A stretch of DNA of 64,000 bases from Furcasterigmium furcatum (lineage: Eukaryota > Ascomycota > Sordariomycetes > Glomerellales > Plectosphaerellaceae), in assembly GCA_001599815.1 (NCBI GenBank), contig BCIA01000002.1, positions 558,001 to 622,000 on the forward strand, read 5' to 3'. Position numbers and translations under genes: made by a program. This document shows, piece by piece, positions 54,723 to 64,000 of the stretch (its first letter is position 1; the number at the start of each line of letters is the position of its first letter). The notes beneath the pieces were generated by a model. It did no database searches and had not been told where the DNA came from. It was given only the letters and a program-made list of their open reading frames with translations.

Positions 54723-56963
54723 ATGGCCGAGGGCAGCACGACGTCTTCCCTGACATCGACCTCGCAGACTCTCAGCTTCGTCCCCGGAATGGCGGCACAC
54801 TTGCCCCGACACACCGGCGCCGAGGACGTCGGAGCGCTCCTCGACGCTCTGCGCCCAGCGAACCGCCATACCTTCCTCCAGCCGCCGCGGTCTATTCCCA
54901 CGGCGTCTCTGCAGGTCGTCAAGGACACTCTCGATGCGTTCGCTGGCCAGATCAGCGACGAGCAGCTGCAGAGGCTGAAGGCTGCGAACAAGAACAGGAA
55001 GCGGAAGAGGGAGGAGGCTCTGAGCACATCCGACGTTCTGAAGATCCGCAAGGTCCACCTTGATGGATTCGAGACGGGTCAGGTCTGGCAGCAGGCCAGG
55101 AGGATCATCCAGAGCACGCTGAGCTTTTCCGAGGAGGCGCTGCTGGATCTGGTCGAGCGAGACGAGGTTGTGATGGACGACGAAAGCGAGGGTCAGGAGG
55201 ACCTATCCGCCCCTGAAGAGGAAGACTTGGAGAGCGAATCGGAAGAGGAGTCCGGCGAGGAGGGTATTGAGGGCGCCGAGGACGAGTCCGATATTGCCGA
55301 GGAAGACCTTGAGGAGGACCTCGATGAAGAAGACCTGGCTGCTCTTGAGGACGACGAAGAGCTCGTGGACGGCATGGCAGAGGAAGACGACGCCGCGGAA
55401 GAAGATGAAGACGAGGATGATGCCGATGAATACGTTGAAGACCCCAATGGACTCAACGACGGCTTCTTCTCGATAGACGACTTCAACAAGCAGACACAGT
55501 GGTTCGAGGAGCAAGACGCCAAGGGCGACCCGAACACGGATGCTGCTAGCGACGATGAAGACATCAACTGGGAGGTTGATCCTCTAGCAGCACCTTCTAA
55601 GGCCGGCGGAAAGTCTACACTGGAAGACGGAGATGTTGACGGAGAGGCTTTCGGCCTGGAGCAAGAAGAGGAAGACGACGATGAGGAGGAGGACGGTCCT
55701 ACGTTCGGCAACATGGATCTCAATGCTCCTGAGGGTGAGAGCGAAGATGAGGACATGGAGGATGACCAAGAGGAGGAGGACGATGGCGGATACAACGCCA
55801 ACGACGTTTTCTACAAGGACTTCTTCGCGCCGCCTTCCAAGAAGGGATCGAACGGCCAGAAGAAATCGCGCTTCATCAACAACAAGCCTATTGAGGATAG
55901 GGACGTTGAAAGAGCGATGGATGACGTCCGACGCGACCTCTTCGACGATGACTCGGACCACGGAGAAGACTCAGAAGATGCCTTGTCGGAGGTGTCGGCG
56001 GGCGACCCGCGATCCCGCCGTTCTGCACATGAACGCCGTCAGGCCAAGCTTTCCGAGGAGATCCGCAAGCTCGAGGCTGCTGCCGTTGCCAAGCGAGAAT
56101 GGACTCTCTCCGGAGAGGCTACCGCTGTCGACCGCCCCGTCAACTCTCTGCTGGAACAAGACCTGGATTTCGAGCACGCCGGCAAGCCTGTGCCTACCAT
56201 CACACAAGAATCCACCGACAGCATCGAGGAGCTCATCAAACGTCGTATCCTCGCGAGGGAGTTCGACGAGGTTCTGCGCCGCCGCCCCGATGCCGCCAGC
56301 GTTGCTGCCAGCACCCGTCGTGGTCTCATCGAGCTCGATGACACGAAGAGCGGCAAGGGTCTGGCCGAGGTCTACGAAGAGGAACACCAGAAGGAGCTGG
56401 ATCCGGACGGCCACGCCTCCAAGAAGGACGAGAAGCTCCAGAAGGAGGAGGCGGAGGTCGCGCGCATGTGGAAGGAGCTGAACGCAACGCTTGATGCCCT
56501 CAGCAGCTGGCAATACCGCCCCCGGCCCCAAGAACCCACCCTCTCCGTCGTCGCCGACACGCCGACCATCACCATGGAAGACGTGCAGCCCGCGACTGCG
56601 CAGGGTGTCACGGGCGGCGACAGCACGCTCGCGCCGCAGGAGGTCTACAAGGCGGGCAGCAAGGACACCGTCCAGAAGGGCGAGGTCGTGGCGAAGAGCG
56701 GCCTGCCCATGGCCAAGGCGGAGATGACACGCGAGGACAAGCAGAGGCGCAGGAGGCGCGAGAAGGAGCGCGTCCGCAAGGCGGGCCCGGATGCCAACGG
56801 CAAGAAGCCGGTCAGCAGGCGGGCGCAGATGCAGAAGGACACGGTGGCGGACCTAAAGAAGGGCGGTGTCAAGGTCATCAACCGCAAGGGCGAGGTTGTC
56901 GACATGGACGGAAACAAGGCCAAGACGGCGCACAAGATATCCAGCAGCGGGTTCAAGCTGTAA
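54723..56963 (+). CDS. MPP10: U3 snoRNP protein Mpp10
   Basis: Subunit of the small-subunit processome, with Imp3 and Imp4, needed for early pre-18S rRNA cleavages in the nucleolus. Single exon, 746 aa from ATG 54723 (GAGCCATGG context). The frame is open further upstream, but the residues there are not Mpp10-like. A long acidic central region (about 150-400) contains NDGFFSIDDFNKQTQWFEE and YNANDVFYKDFFAPPSK, then DVERAMDDVRRDLFDDD. The conserved C-terminal half follows (SLLEQDLDFEHAGKPVPTIT, SIEELIKRRILAREFDEVLR, RGLIELDDTKSGKGLAEVYE) and a very basic tail ending ISSSGFKL. All are Mpp10 features. Confidence 0.95.
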   Translation: MAEGSTTSSLTSTSQTLSFVPGMAAHLPRHTGAEDVGALLDALRPANRHTFLQPPRSIPTASLQVVKDTLDAFAGQISDEQLQRLKAANKNRKRKREEALSTSDVLKIRKVHLDGFETGQVWQQARRIIQSTLSFSEEALLDLVERDEVVMDDESEGQEDLSAPEEEDLESESEEESGEEGIEGAEDESDIAEEDLEEDLDEEDLAALEDDEELVDGMAEEDDAAEEDEDEDDADEYVEDPNGLNDGFFSIDDFNKQTQWFEEQDAKGDPNTDAASDDEDINWEVDPLAAPSKAGGKSTLEDGDVDGEAFGLEQEEEDDDEEEDGPTFGNMDLNAPEGESEDEDMEDDQEEEDDGGYNANDVFYKDFFAPPSKKGSNGQKKSRFINNKPIEDRDVERAMDDVRRDLFDDDSDHGEDSEDALSEVSAGDPRSRRSAHERRQAKLSEEIRKLEAAAVAKREWTLSGEATAVDRPVNSLLEQDLDFEHAGKPVPTITQESTDSIEELIKRRILAREFDEVLRRRPDAASVAASTRRGLIELDDTKSGKGLAEVYEEEHQKELDPDGHASKKDEKLQKEEAEVARMWKELNATLDALSSWQYRPRPQEPTLSVVADTPTITMEDVQPATAQGVTGGDSTLAPQEVYKAGSKDTVQKGEVVAKSGLPMAKAEMTREDKQRRRRREKERVRKAGPDANGKKPVSRRAQMQKDTVADLKKGGVKVINRKGEVVDMDGNKAKTAHKISSSGFKL

Positions 56964-57805
56964 GTAGGCAGTGGGACCGGGGTCATGTCATGGTGTACAT
57001 TTTTGTCGTTGTCTTCCTCTGCATAGCCTGCGTCTCAACCAAAAAGAAAGACAGACTGTTTTGCTTGGGTCATACGATGTTCTTCGCCTCCATCTCGTGA
57101 TGCCTCGAGTCGTTGCGACAAGACGTGGGATGTTGCCCGTGAGCCCACCTCACCGAGGGCGGATACCACGAGCTGAATGATCCCTGTGAGTTCAAGCATC
57201 TCCGTCGCGCTCGTCCAATGGCGGCAAATCCATAGCAGCAATGTCATCGTGGAGGCCGGAGCACGATCGAAACGGGGCTCACATGCAAGTTGGGCTGCCG
57301 CCAAGAACAGGGGGTCCCGTCCCGTCAGGCGGCGGCCCTCCGCTGTCGGAGTCAGCGCGCGGGCGAAAAGGCCAGCCAGATCTTTATCAGATCTGCCAAG
57401 CACAGAGGAAAGCATAACCCCGCGGAATGTGTCAGCGGTCGTACTGTGCCGGCTCGGAGTGTTTGACACTGCCTGCGGGGGCGCTCGCAGGCACGAATCA
57501 TATGGAAGGTCAGCGCTGACTACAGTACGGAGGAAAGCGGGCACCGTAAGCTTTACAAATCGGAATTTCTCTAGCCAGCGTCCCGCCGAGAACAAAATCC
57601 TCCCGCTGGCAACCCCTCGACAACCGCTCTCCCCCCTCCCACACGACCACATTCTGCTCAACCTCGCATTATTTCTTGATACCCCCTTACTGTGCTAAAA
57701 CTGACGACTCGAGCCTTTGGAATACCCGGACAAGCGGCTTTTTGGCAATCACGCCGCTCAGAACAATCCTACAACAGACGCCACACTGAAGAGTCACTGT
57801 CCGCG
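56964..57805. other. intergenic region upstream of DRE2
   Basis: MPP10 3' UTR and the DRE2 promoter. A frame open at 57035-57661 on the minus strand has no supporting features. Confidence 0.5.
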
Positions 57806-59032
57806 ATGGCTCCCTCTTTCGTCACCATCGACACGTCCGACGACCTGGACTTCACGTCCGCCCCCTCTTCCAACAGGACCAATGGCGTCTCCAACGGATT
57901 CTCCTCCAGCCGGACCCTTCTCCTGGCGCCTCCGAGCGTCGCCTCCCACCCCGACGCCCTGACTTCGGTTCTCGCCTCCCACCCCCGCTCCACCACCGAC
58001 CTTCAGATGCTCGACCGCCTGTCCGCAGGTCTCGTCACCCTCCCCGAAGCCACATACGACCTCGTCCTCGTCCTCTCCGACGCCGACGGCTCCCGCGCCG
58101 AATCCACCCCCCTCCTCCTCAGCGACCGCAACCTGTTCACCAAGATCGCCGACGCCCTGCGAGCCGGTGGCAATCTGCGCGCCCAGGACGGCGGCAGCGC
58201 CCCCGCAATCGTCCACGACAAGGCGATCACAAGAGAGGCCGTCCTCGCGGGCCTGGTGGCCGGCACGAACGGCTTCAGCAAGCCCGACTACGGCGACCAG
58301 GGCGAGACGGTGAGCCTGGGACTGAAGTTCGGCAAGAACAAGAAGAACGGCGCGGCCGATGGCGCGGTGTCTCTCGGCCGAAAGCCCGAGACTGTCAGTC
58401 TCGCGCCGGCCGTGAAGAGCACGCCGGCGGGCGTCGGCTTTGTGGACCTGGACGATGACATGTATGACGATGACGAGCTCATCGACGAGGACACGCTGCT
58501 CACGGAGGAGGATCTGAAGCGGCCTGTTAACATTCGTATGTTTTTGATCCCCCCCAAATCCGCTGCTCAGACAACTAACGTACATGTGACAGCCCCCGAG
58601 TGCGCCCCCAAGGCTGGCAAGCGGCGTCGTGCTTGCAAGGTATGTCCACCCCGCCCCCGCGATCACAAACATACATGACTAACATGTCCCAGGATTGCAC
58701 ATGCGGTCTGGCAGAGCGCCTAGCTGCCGAGGACGACGCGAAGCGTGCCGATGCCGATGCCAAGCTGCAGGCGATGCAGAAGCCCAAGGCCGTCACGCTC
58801 GGCCTCGACGACCTGAATGAGGTTGACTTTACGGTAGAGGGCAAGACGGGCAGTTGCGGCAACTGCGCCCTGGGCGATGCGTGAGTCCCATCCAGTTCTC
58901 TCTTTTCAAGGCCGCATAACAGCCAGCTAACCACTCCTCAGGTTCCGATGCGACGGCTGCCCGTACATCGGCATGCCATCGTGGAAGCCCGGCGAGCAGG
59001 TCAGGCTGGACAACCTTGAGGTCCAGCTATGA
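57806..59032 (+). CDS. DRE2: cytosolic Fe-S cluster assembly protein Dre2 (anamorsin/CIAPIN1)
   Basis: Passes electrons from Tah18 to early steps of cytosolic iron-sulfur cluster assembly. Exons 57806-58535, 58593-58639 (47 nt), 58693-58880, 58942-59032; introns 58536-58592, 58640-58692, 58881-58941. Product 351 aa. The N-terminal methyltransferase-like domain (about 1-150) contains TYDLVLVLSDADG. A linker with GETVSLGLKFG and DDELIDEDTLLTEEDLKRPV precedes the iron-binding part: Fe-S motif A ECAPKAGKRRRACKDCTCG (C-x10-C-x2-C-x-C) and the twin-CX2C motif B CGNCALGDAFRCDGC. Both motifs are interrupted by introns and made correctly only by splicing, which strongly supports the model. Confidence 0.96.
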
Positions 59033-59530
59033 GCATTTCCAGTCAGCGAAGTTTTGGGTTTCCCCCACCAGGCCGATCAGGCAGGGATGGGATGATAGAG
59101 GCGTTCCGGGGTTCATGGGCAGGCCGCACGGGTAACGGAGGCCGGCGGTTCGGGGCACGGCGGGATACGGGGCGGCTCAGTGCATAACACGCGCAATGCA
59201 TAGACTACCTACCTAGAGGGCATACCGGAGCAATTTGCAATGTTTTTCGAACACCTAAATCCCGAAGCTGCCTGGACATGGGCTCGTACATTCAACAAAC
59301 GTGTTCACGAGAGTTCTCCGCAGTAGGAACCAAGCGAGCACGTTCACATTCCGAACGCATTTCACCAATGTCGAGTTCTAGATCTAGAACGCATTTTTGT
59401 TTAATGATCGTGCTTGGAAAACAGTCTGAACTTCCCAAAACGCCCAGCGGCTAGACCGCAACTGATGTATGATGATACAGTAGAAAAGGCCTTTTCATAT
59501 GTTGGTATTCCTTCGGACCCGGTCCGCCCC
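59033..59530. other. convergent intergenic region
   Basis: 3'-3' spacer between DRE2 and KEX1; no gene seen. Confidence 0.5.
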
Positions 59531-61495
59531 TCATCGAGCAGACCGAGACGACGAGCCGCCCTTCTTCTCGTTGCGCCCCTCGTCCTCACTGTCGTCACCC
59601 ACGGCGTACGGGTTCTTTTCGCCGCCGTCCGTCGGCGTGGCGACGGTGAGGTCGTCGAGCTCGCCCTCGTCAAAGTCCGCGGCCTCGACATCGCGCATGG
59701 GCCGCCTCTCGAACCGCTCAAGGCTGCGGGGACCACCCATGCGCTGCGCCGACTCGCCGCCAGCCAGGCCCTGGTAGCCGTGGGTCTTGCGGCGCTCGCG
59801 CCAGATGTACCATCCCCATGCGCCGGCCGCGATGATGACGATGACGAGCACGACCGAGCCGGACTTGTAGTAGGCATCCCACTTGGCCTTGTCGACCTGC
59901 TTTTGCGTGTCGGGGTCGTCCGTCAGGGTGTGGTTGGTGGGCGATTCGCCCTCGATGTGCGAGTCCAGGGCGAGCTGGCCGGCAAGGCCGGGCTGGACAC
60001 CCATGACGCGGTTGAGCATGTCCTGCGAGCGGAGCGGCCAGTCGAACGGAACCATGTGGGAGGCGTCATTGAAGAGGACGTAGGTCAAGTTACGGGCCTC
60101 CTGCCAGAAGCCGGCTTCCTTGCCCTCGAACTTCCAGCCACGGCGGGGTGCCGTCTCGTCCTTGCCGAGCGCCCAGCCCTTGCCGCCGTTCCATTCCATG
60201 TTGTCGATAAACTTCTCGGTGCCGAGATGGTTGCAGATAAGATCCTTGGCGCCGGAGAAGAGGGTGATGGGCACCTCCGTCAAGATGTTGGGGAGGAGGT
60301 CGATGGCAGGCTTCGAGTTGTGCGCCCTGAAAGCCGACCCGACAGCTCCGTTGCACTCCTTCCAACCCGTGGTTTTGTCAGGATTGATGTTTAGGGCGCT
60401 GGTGACCTCAGACTTGCGGAGGTACTTGGTCACATCAGGCAGGTCTGGGGGCCAGTTCATGCCGCAAGAAGGGTATTCGTCCTTCAGGCGCACGTCGTAC
60501 ATGTTGTAGCACTCGCGCTTGCCGCTCATGCCAACGCTGGCCGTCAGCTGGAGGAAGTCCTGGAGGATGGCCTCGCAGTCGCTGACGTCGATCTTGACCT
60601 CCTGGGCGAGCCTCTGCTTGCAGGTCTGCAGCTGCTTCTCCAGCTTCTGCCCCTCGATGCTGTCCTTCTTGAGAAGCTTCTGGTCGTAGGCGAACGAGAT
60701 GTAGGTTTCGTACTGCTCTGCGGGGGCGATCCATCCGTTGCCAATGATAAGGCCGGCGAGGTTCCATGGCGATTCGGTGTTCTTGTTTCGCTCAAGAATG
60801 TGTTTGGCGATGTAGGGGATGTGTTGTCCAGCATACGACTCGCCCGCAAAGTACAACTATGAAGATCAGTCAGTCACCTGTTCGCCCCAGATACAGCAGC
60901 GCGAAACGCACCTCATCTTCCTTGTACTCGGGGAACAGCTCAAACCAGTTCTCGAGGAAGGTGACAAACTCCTTGGCCATCTCGTCTAGTTCGTGCAGAT
61001 AAGCGTTGGTGTCGACATAGCTGAATCCCGTGCCGACAGGGTTGTCAACGAAGAGAAGGTTTGCGAACTGGTTCCAGGTTCCGTTGTTGTAGACCAGGTT
61101 GTCGCCCTTGACACGATACGGGCCGATCTCCATAAGAGCGCCGTCTTCGGAACTACAGCCTGGGCCGCCGTTCAGCCAGACGACTGTCCGTTGGCGGTCT
61201 GCGATGTGCTGATTCTGGAAGTGCCAGAAGAAGAGGTTTCCATTGTGCTCCCCATCAACCTCGATGTGTCTGTGGTGCGACGAATGGTCAGCGACCGCAT
61301 GGACGCGCGCTTCCGAGGGATCGTGAAGCAAACTTACCCAGCATGCATCTTGACCTTGGGCTCTGCCGGCTGTCCCGGAAGGCTCCTGACGTAGTAGTCA
61401 GCGGCGCTGAGGGCCGTCGACACGGGAAGCCATGGCAGGGCGAGTAGTAGGCCTCCTGCCAGTTGCCTCAGCGCGGGCACGGAGAGGAAGGCCAT
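59531..61495 (-). CDS. KEX1: pheromone-processing carboxypeptidase Kex1
   Basis: Serine carboxypeptidase of the trans-Golgi that trims C-terminal Lys/Arg after Kex2 cleavage. Exons 61495-61338, 61269-60912, 60856-59531 (minus); introns 61270-61337 and 60857-60911. Product 613 aa, normal for the family. The start is in optimal context (CCACCATGG). Signal peptide, then RTVVWLNGGPGCSSEDGAL near the oxyanion region; catalytic Ser in YFAGESYAGQ, Asp in FSGAKDLICN and His in NDASHMVPFD. One transmembrane helix (GSVVLVIVIIAAGAWGWYIW) follows the lumenal domain, then a cytosolic tail rich in acidic residues with an NPYA segment, as expected for Golgi retrieval. Confidence 0.96.
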
Positions 61496-62293
61496 GGTGG
61501 GCGTCGCCAAGTGACGAACCCCCGGCGAAGGCGAGGACAGAGCGGAAGTCGAAAAGGAGAATGCGTCGAGGCAATCAAGGCGCTGTCATGGGGTGCTGGT
61601 CGGGATCGATGTCGTCGTCGCGATGGGCGGTGATGTAGAGAGCGAAGTTCAAAGGCGTGGAAGAGCCGGATGCTGGCGTCGAGCTTGTTCGAGGCAACGG
61701 CGAGTGCCACCTCAGGGACAACTGAAAGGTGGCCGCAGTCCGCGCGGTCCATTTCGCTGAGGATTCGGCCCCACTGCTACAGGTTTCATGCCCGATGAAG
61801 ACTAGCTCGGGTGATCTGCGATGTATGATTGGTCGGATCTGCTTCCCTGTGTGGAGGTCGTTACAGGTAGACCAGTTGACCGGGGAGGCATTCTCGAGGC
61901 GAGATCCCTTGCAAACATGCCGCTAGGCTCACTTGGGGCGCCAATTGCATCGACAACGAAGTACCAACGGTCTTTGATGCACCGTCAATAGGCACCATCA
62001 TGACTTGAATGAAGGCCTTGAGGTGATTTCTGCGGGGAATACATGATGCTTGGAAGTCGTGGAATATTGGACGAAACGGTGTCTTCCAGCCGAGTCTCGT
62101 GCAGACGCTGGCGAGACGTGGCGACAGGTGCGAGCGACGGTACCTCAGCGTGCTGTAAAATCATAGGGAGACGACAGGACCCCGAATTGGGCCTATCGAC
62201 AGCTCCATCGGGTCTTGAAAATCTTTGGAGCACTCCAACACGCACACCCAAGCAGAGTCCTTGTTGGATACTACCTCACAAAACCTCATCACA
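61496..62293. other. divergent promoter, KEX1 / SFM1
   Basis: About 800 bp shared upstream region. Nothing else supported. Confidence 0.5.
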
Positions 62294-63136
62294 ATGTCTG
62301 GAGGCAAGACATACATCGTCGAGCACCTCGATCCCGAGCTCGGCCCCTGGTCGGAGCTCGAGTACATCGCGATTGCCAAGGAGACTCATGAGGCGAACGG
62401 CACTTTTCTCCTCTCATCGCTGCCCGTCGAGTTCAAGGCCCCGGCCCAGCTGCAGCAGGTCCCTGCTTTCAAGGCCGAGAACAGGGGTGTCGAGGAGCTC
62501 TACGCCGCCGACAAGTCCCGCGTTTGCCTCCTGGACCCCTCCGCCGCCAGCGATCTGAGCCCGGAGGACGGAGACAAGTTCGATGCTTTCCTGTTTGGAG
62601 GCATTCTCGGTATGATGCTCCGGACGTCCCGATGGTGCAGACAAGATCTTTCACTGACCACTGAGGCCGTTCATAGGAGATGACCCTCCTCGAGGTATTT
62701 TTCATCGCCAACACCATCCATGGAAGGAAGGGCTGCTGACAGTATGGCAGACCGTACCTCGGAGCTGAGGAAGAAGGGATTCGAAGGCCGAAGACTGGGA
62801 CCCAAGCAGATGACAACTGACACCGCAGTCAGGGTCACGAGGATCGTCGTCGAGGAGAAGAGTATGTACTCCGGGACCAGCCCAGCTCATCAGCCCCTGA
62901 CCAAGCTTTGCAGCGCCCCTGGACCAGGTCCCGTACCTCGACTTCCCGGAGCTCAAGTTCAACGAGCATGAGAGCACACAGATGCCCTTCCGCTACGTGA
63001 CAGGGAAGGACGGCAAACCTATTATGCCGGAGGTAAGTTCAAATTTGGAGTCAATGATTCCTATGCTAACACCAAACAGGGCATGGTCGACTTGATCCGG
63101 AAGGACGCCGACAAGGCAATTGATGACCTATTCTAG
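62294..63136 (+). CDS. SFM1: SPOUT-type protein arginine methyltransferase Sfm1
   Basis: In yeast Sfm1 methylates an arginine of ribosomal protein Rps3. Five exons: 62294-62609, 62677-62694 (18 nt), 62751-62861, 62914-63032, 63080-63136; introns 67, 56, 52 and 47 nt. Product 206 aa, close to yeast (213). Conserved pieces: YIVEHLDPELGPWSELEYI at the N terminus, SRVCLLDPSAASDLSPED, FDAFLFGGILGDDPPRDRT (assembled from three exons), KQMTTDTAVRVTRIVVEEK, YLDFPELKFNEHESTQMPFR and the knot-like end MPEGMVDLIRKDADKAIDDL. The microexon encodes the invariant DDPPR. Leaving it out breaks the frame, so the model is well constrained. Confidence 0.93.
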
Positions 63137-63332
63137 GCTAGAGAAGAGGTCGAATACAAAAGTTGAAACCCTGCAGCCTCTGATGATATTTTCGTGAGCA
63201 ACTGCACTTTATTGAGGCCACTGCACACGCAGACAGGCGAGAGACTACAGTACAGGGTCGTGAAGCCGCTCTAACTTCCCATCCATCCTACCCTGCTTCC
63301 CGGCTGCGAATCTATGGTTCAGAAGAGTAGGT

Positions 63333-63634
63333 TTACATGTTGTCAAGACGCTGCTTGGCAGACTCCTTGGCCTCGTCGGAAACCTTGGGGTTGTTCAAAG
63401 TGCTGGATGATTTCTCAGTTTTCAATTTCACAAACCAAAGACCCTCACTCACGCCTTTAGCCCGCCAGCAACATTGCCGAGGTTCTTGTTCTCGTCATCG
63501 CCGGCCTTGGGGACGTCGCCACCGTTGAACTCGTTCTCGAGCACCTCCTTGGAGTGCTGCTTGGCCTCCTCAGAAACTTTGGGGTTGCTGAGAGTGGCCT
63601 TGTGACCGCCGGCAATCTGGGCATCGGTGGGCAT
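63333..63634 (-). CDS. con-6: conidiation-specific protein 6
   Basis: Small soluble protein that accumulates during conidiation in Neurospora; molecular function unknown. Exons 63634-63453 and 63402-63333 (minus); intron 63403-63452 (50 nt). Product 83 aa, the expected size. It consists of two copies of the con-6 repeat: AGGHKATLSNPKVSEEAKQH near the N terminus and AGGLKATLNNPKVSDEAKES after splicing, separated by an ENEFNGGDVPKAGDDENKN linker. The intron interrupts the second copy right after GGLK, at codon phase 2. Convergent with SFM1. Confidence 0.95.
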
Positions 63635-64000
63635 GTTGGTTTAGTACTGTTGGTGATTGAGATGATAAAGTTGGGAAGATTGTGGTGATGATGGGTGATA
63701 AGCATTCTGAGACGGGCGGACGGTGGTCGAGCTTCTTATAGACATTGACTTCCATACAGAAGAAGTGATCTCACCCTAAGTCTGTCCCATATGAGCGAAA
63801 GATCAAGATCGCCATCGTCGTTGACGACGAGACTGGTAGCATGAACATTGAGTCGTGACGTCCTGGAACCTATGCCGGTCGGCTCTCGAAGTCCTCGCCG
63901 TTCCATGCGGGGTTGGCAATTGGTTAACGAAAAGGGGGAGTCCGTGAACATGAAGCTGGTTCAGCCCGATGGATTTTCACATATGGAAGGTTGGCAGCAT
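63635..64000. other. upstream region of con-6, to the window edge
   Basis: Probable con-6 5' UTR and promoter; an open frame at 63736-63951 on the minus strand has no supporting features. Nothing else seen. Confidence 0.5.

Noticed and set aside
1..64000. CRISPR arrays, transposon ends, LTRs and RIP-type AT-rich blocks
   Set aside because: None seen; repeats found are short coding or simple-sequence repeats.

Overview
The window is nuclear DNA of a filamentous ascomycete (Pezizomycotina, most likely Sordariomycetes). Genes lie on both strands with long GC-rich, often CT-rich promoters. Introns are short (about 45-170 nt, GT..AG, with CTAAC/CTGAC-type branch sites), codons favour C in the third position, and the gene set (con-6, Mit1-type remodeler, Zn2Cys6 regulator, DUF1365, GPI cell-wall proteins) is typically fungal. 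All gene models were built by hand from reading frames and splice sites. Exon coordinates are in the evidence text, and each spliced model closes to a whole number of codons.

0-19.8 kb is mostly housekeeping: the 3' part of a 4-coumarate-CoA-ligase-like enzyme, the splicing factor BCAS2/Spf27, the PKA regulatory subunit, a CCCH zinc-finger protein, a large Mit1/CHD3-like chromatin remodeler, the mitochondrial rRNA methyltransferase Mrm1, a kinase-fold protein with an apparent frameshift, and an NmrA-like reductase. 19.8-22.9 kb is a long gene-poor stretch. 22.9-31.2 kb carries a 78-residue small protein, the replication licensing factor Cdt1 with two MCB boxes upstream, Mbf1, a DUF1365 membrane protein and a GPI-anchored protein with Thr-rich and Cys/His-rich regions.

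31.5-40.6 kb is the most distinctive block. It holds an intracellular DUF5597-type beta-galactosidase-like hydrolase, a Zn2Cys6 regulator, a divergently transcribed MFS sugar transporter and an intracellular GH5 glycosidase. Six copies of one motif, [T/C]CGCGGAGTNTCG (core CGG-N5-CG), lie in the three promoter regions of this block: one before the hydrolase, three between regulator and transporter, two before GH5. I read this as a candidate oligosaccharide uptake-and-hydrolysis cluster under its own regulator. The substrate and the regulator-site link are inferences.

42.5-64 kb returns to mixed content: a GFA-fold protein, SDHAF2/Sdh5, two adjacent secreted Cys-rich GPI proteins, an intron-containing tRNA-Val(AAC), an SPX-domain membrane protein, a roughly 4 kb gene-poor stretch, Mpp10, Dre2, Kex1, the SPOUT methyltransferase Sfm1 (with an 18-nt microexon) and con-6. 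No transposon, CRISPR array or AT-rich repeat-mutated block was seen.
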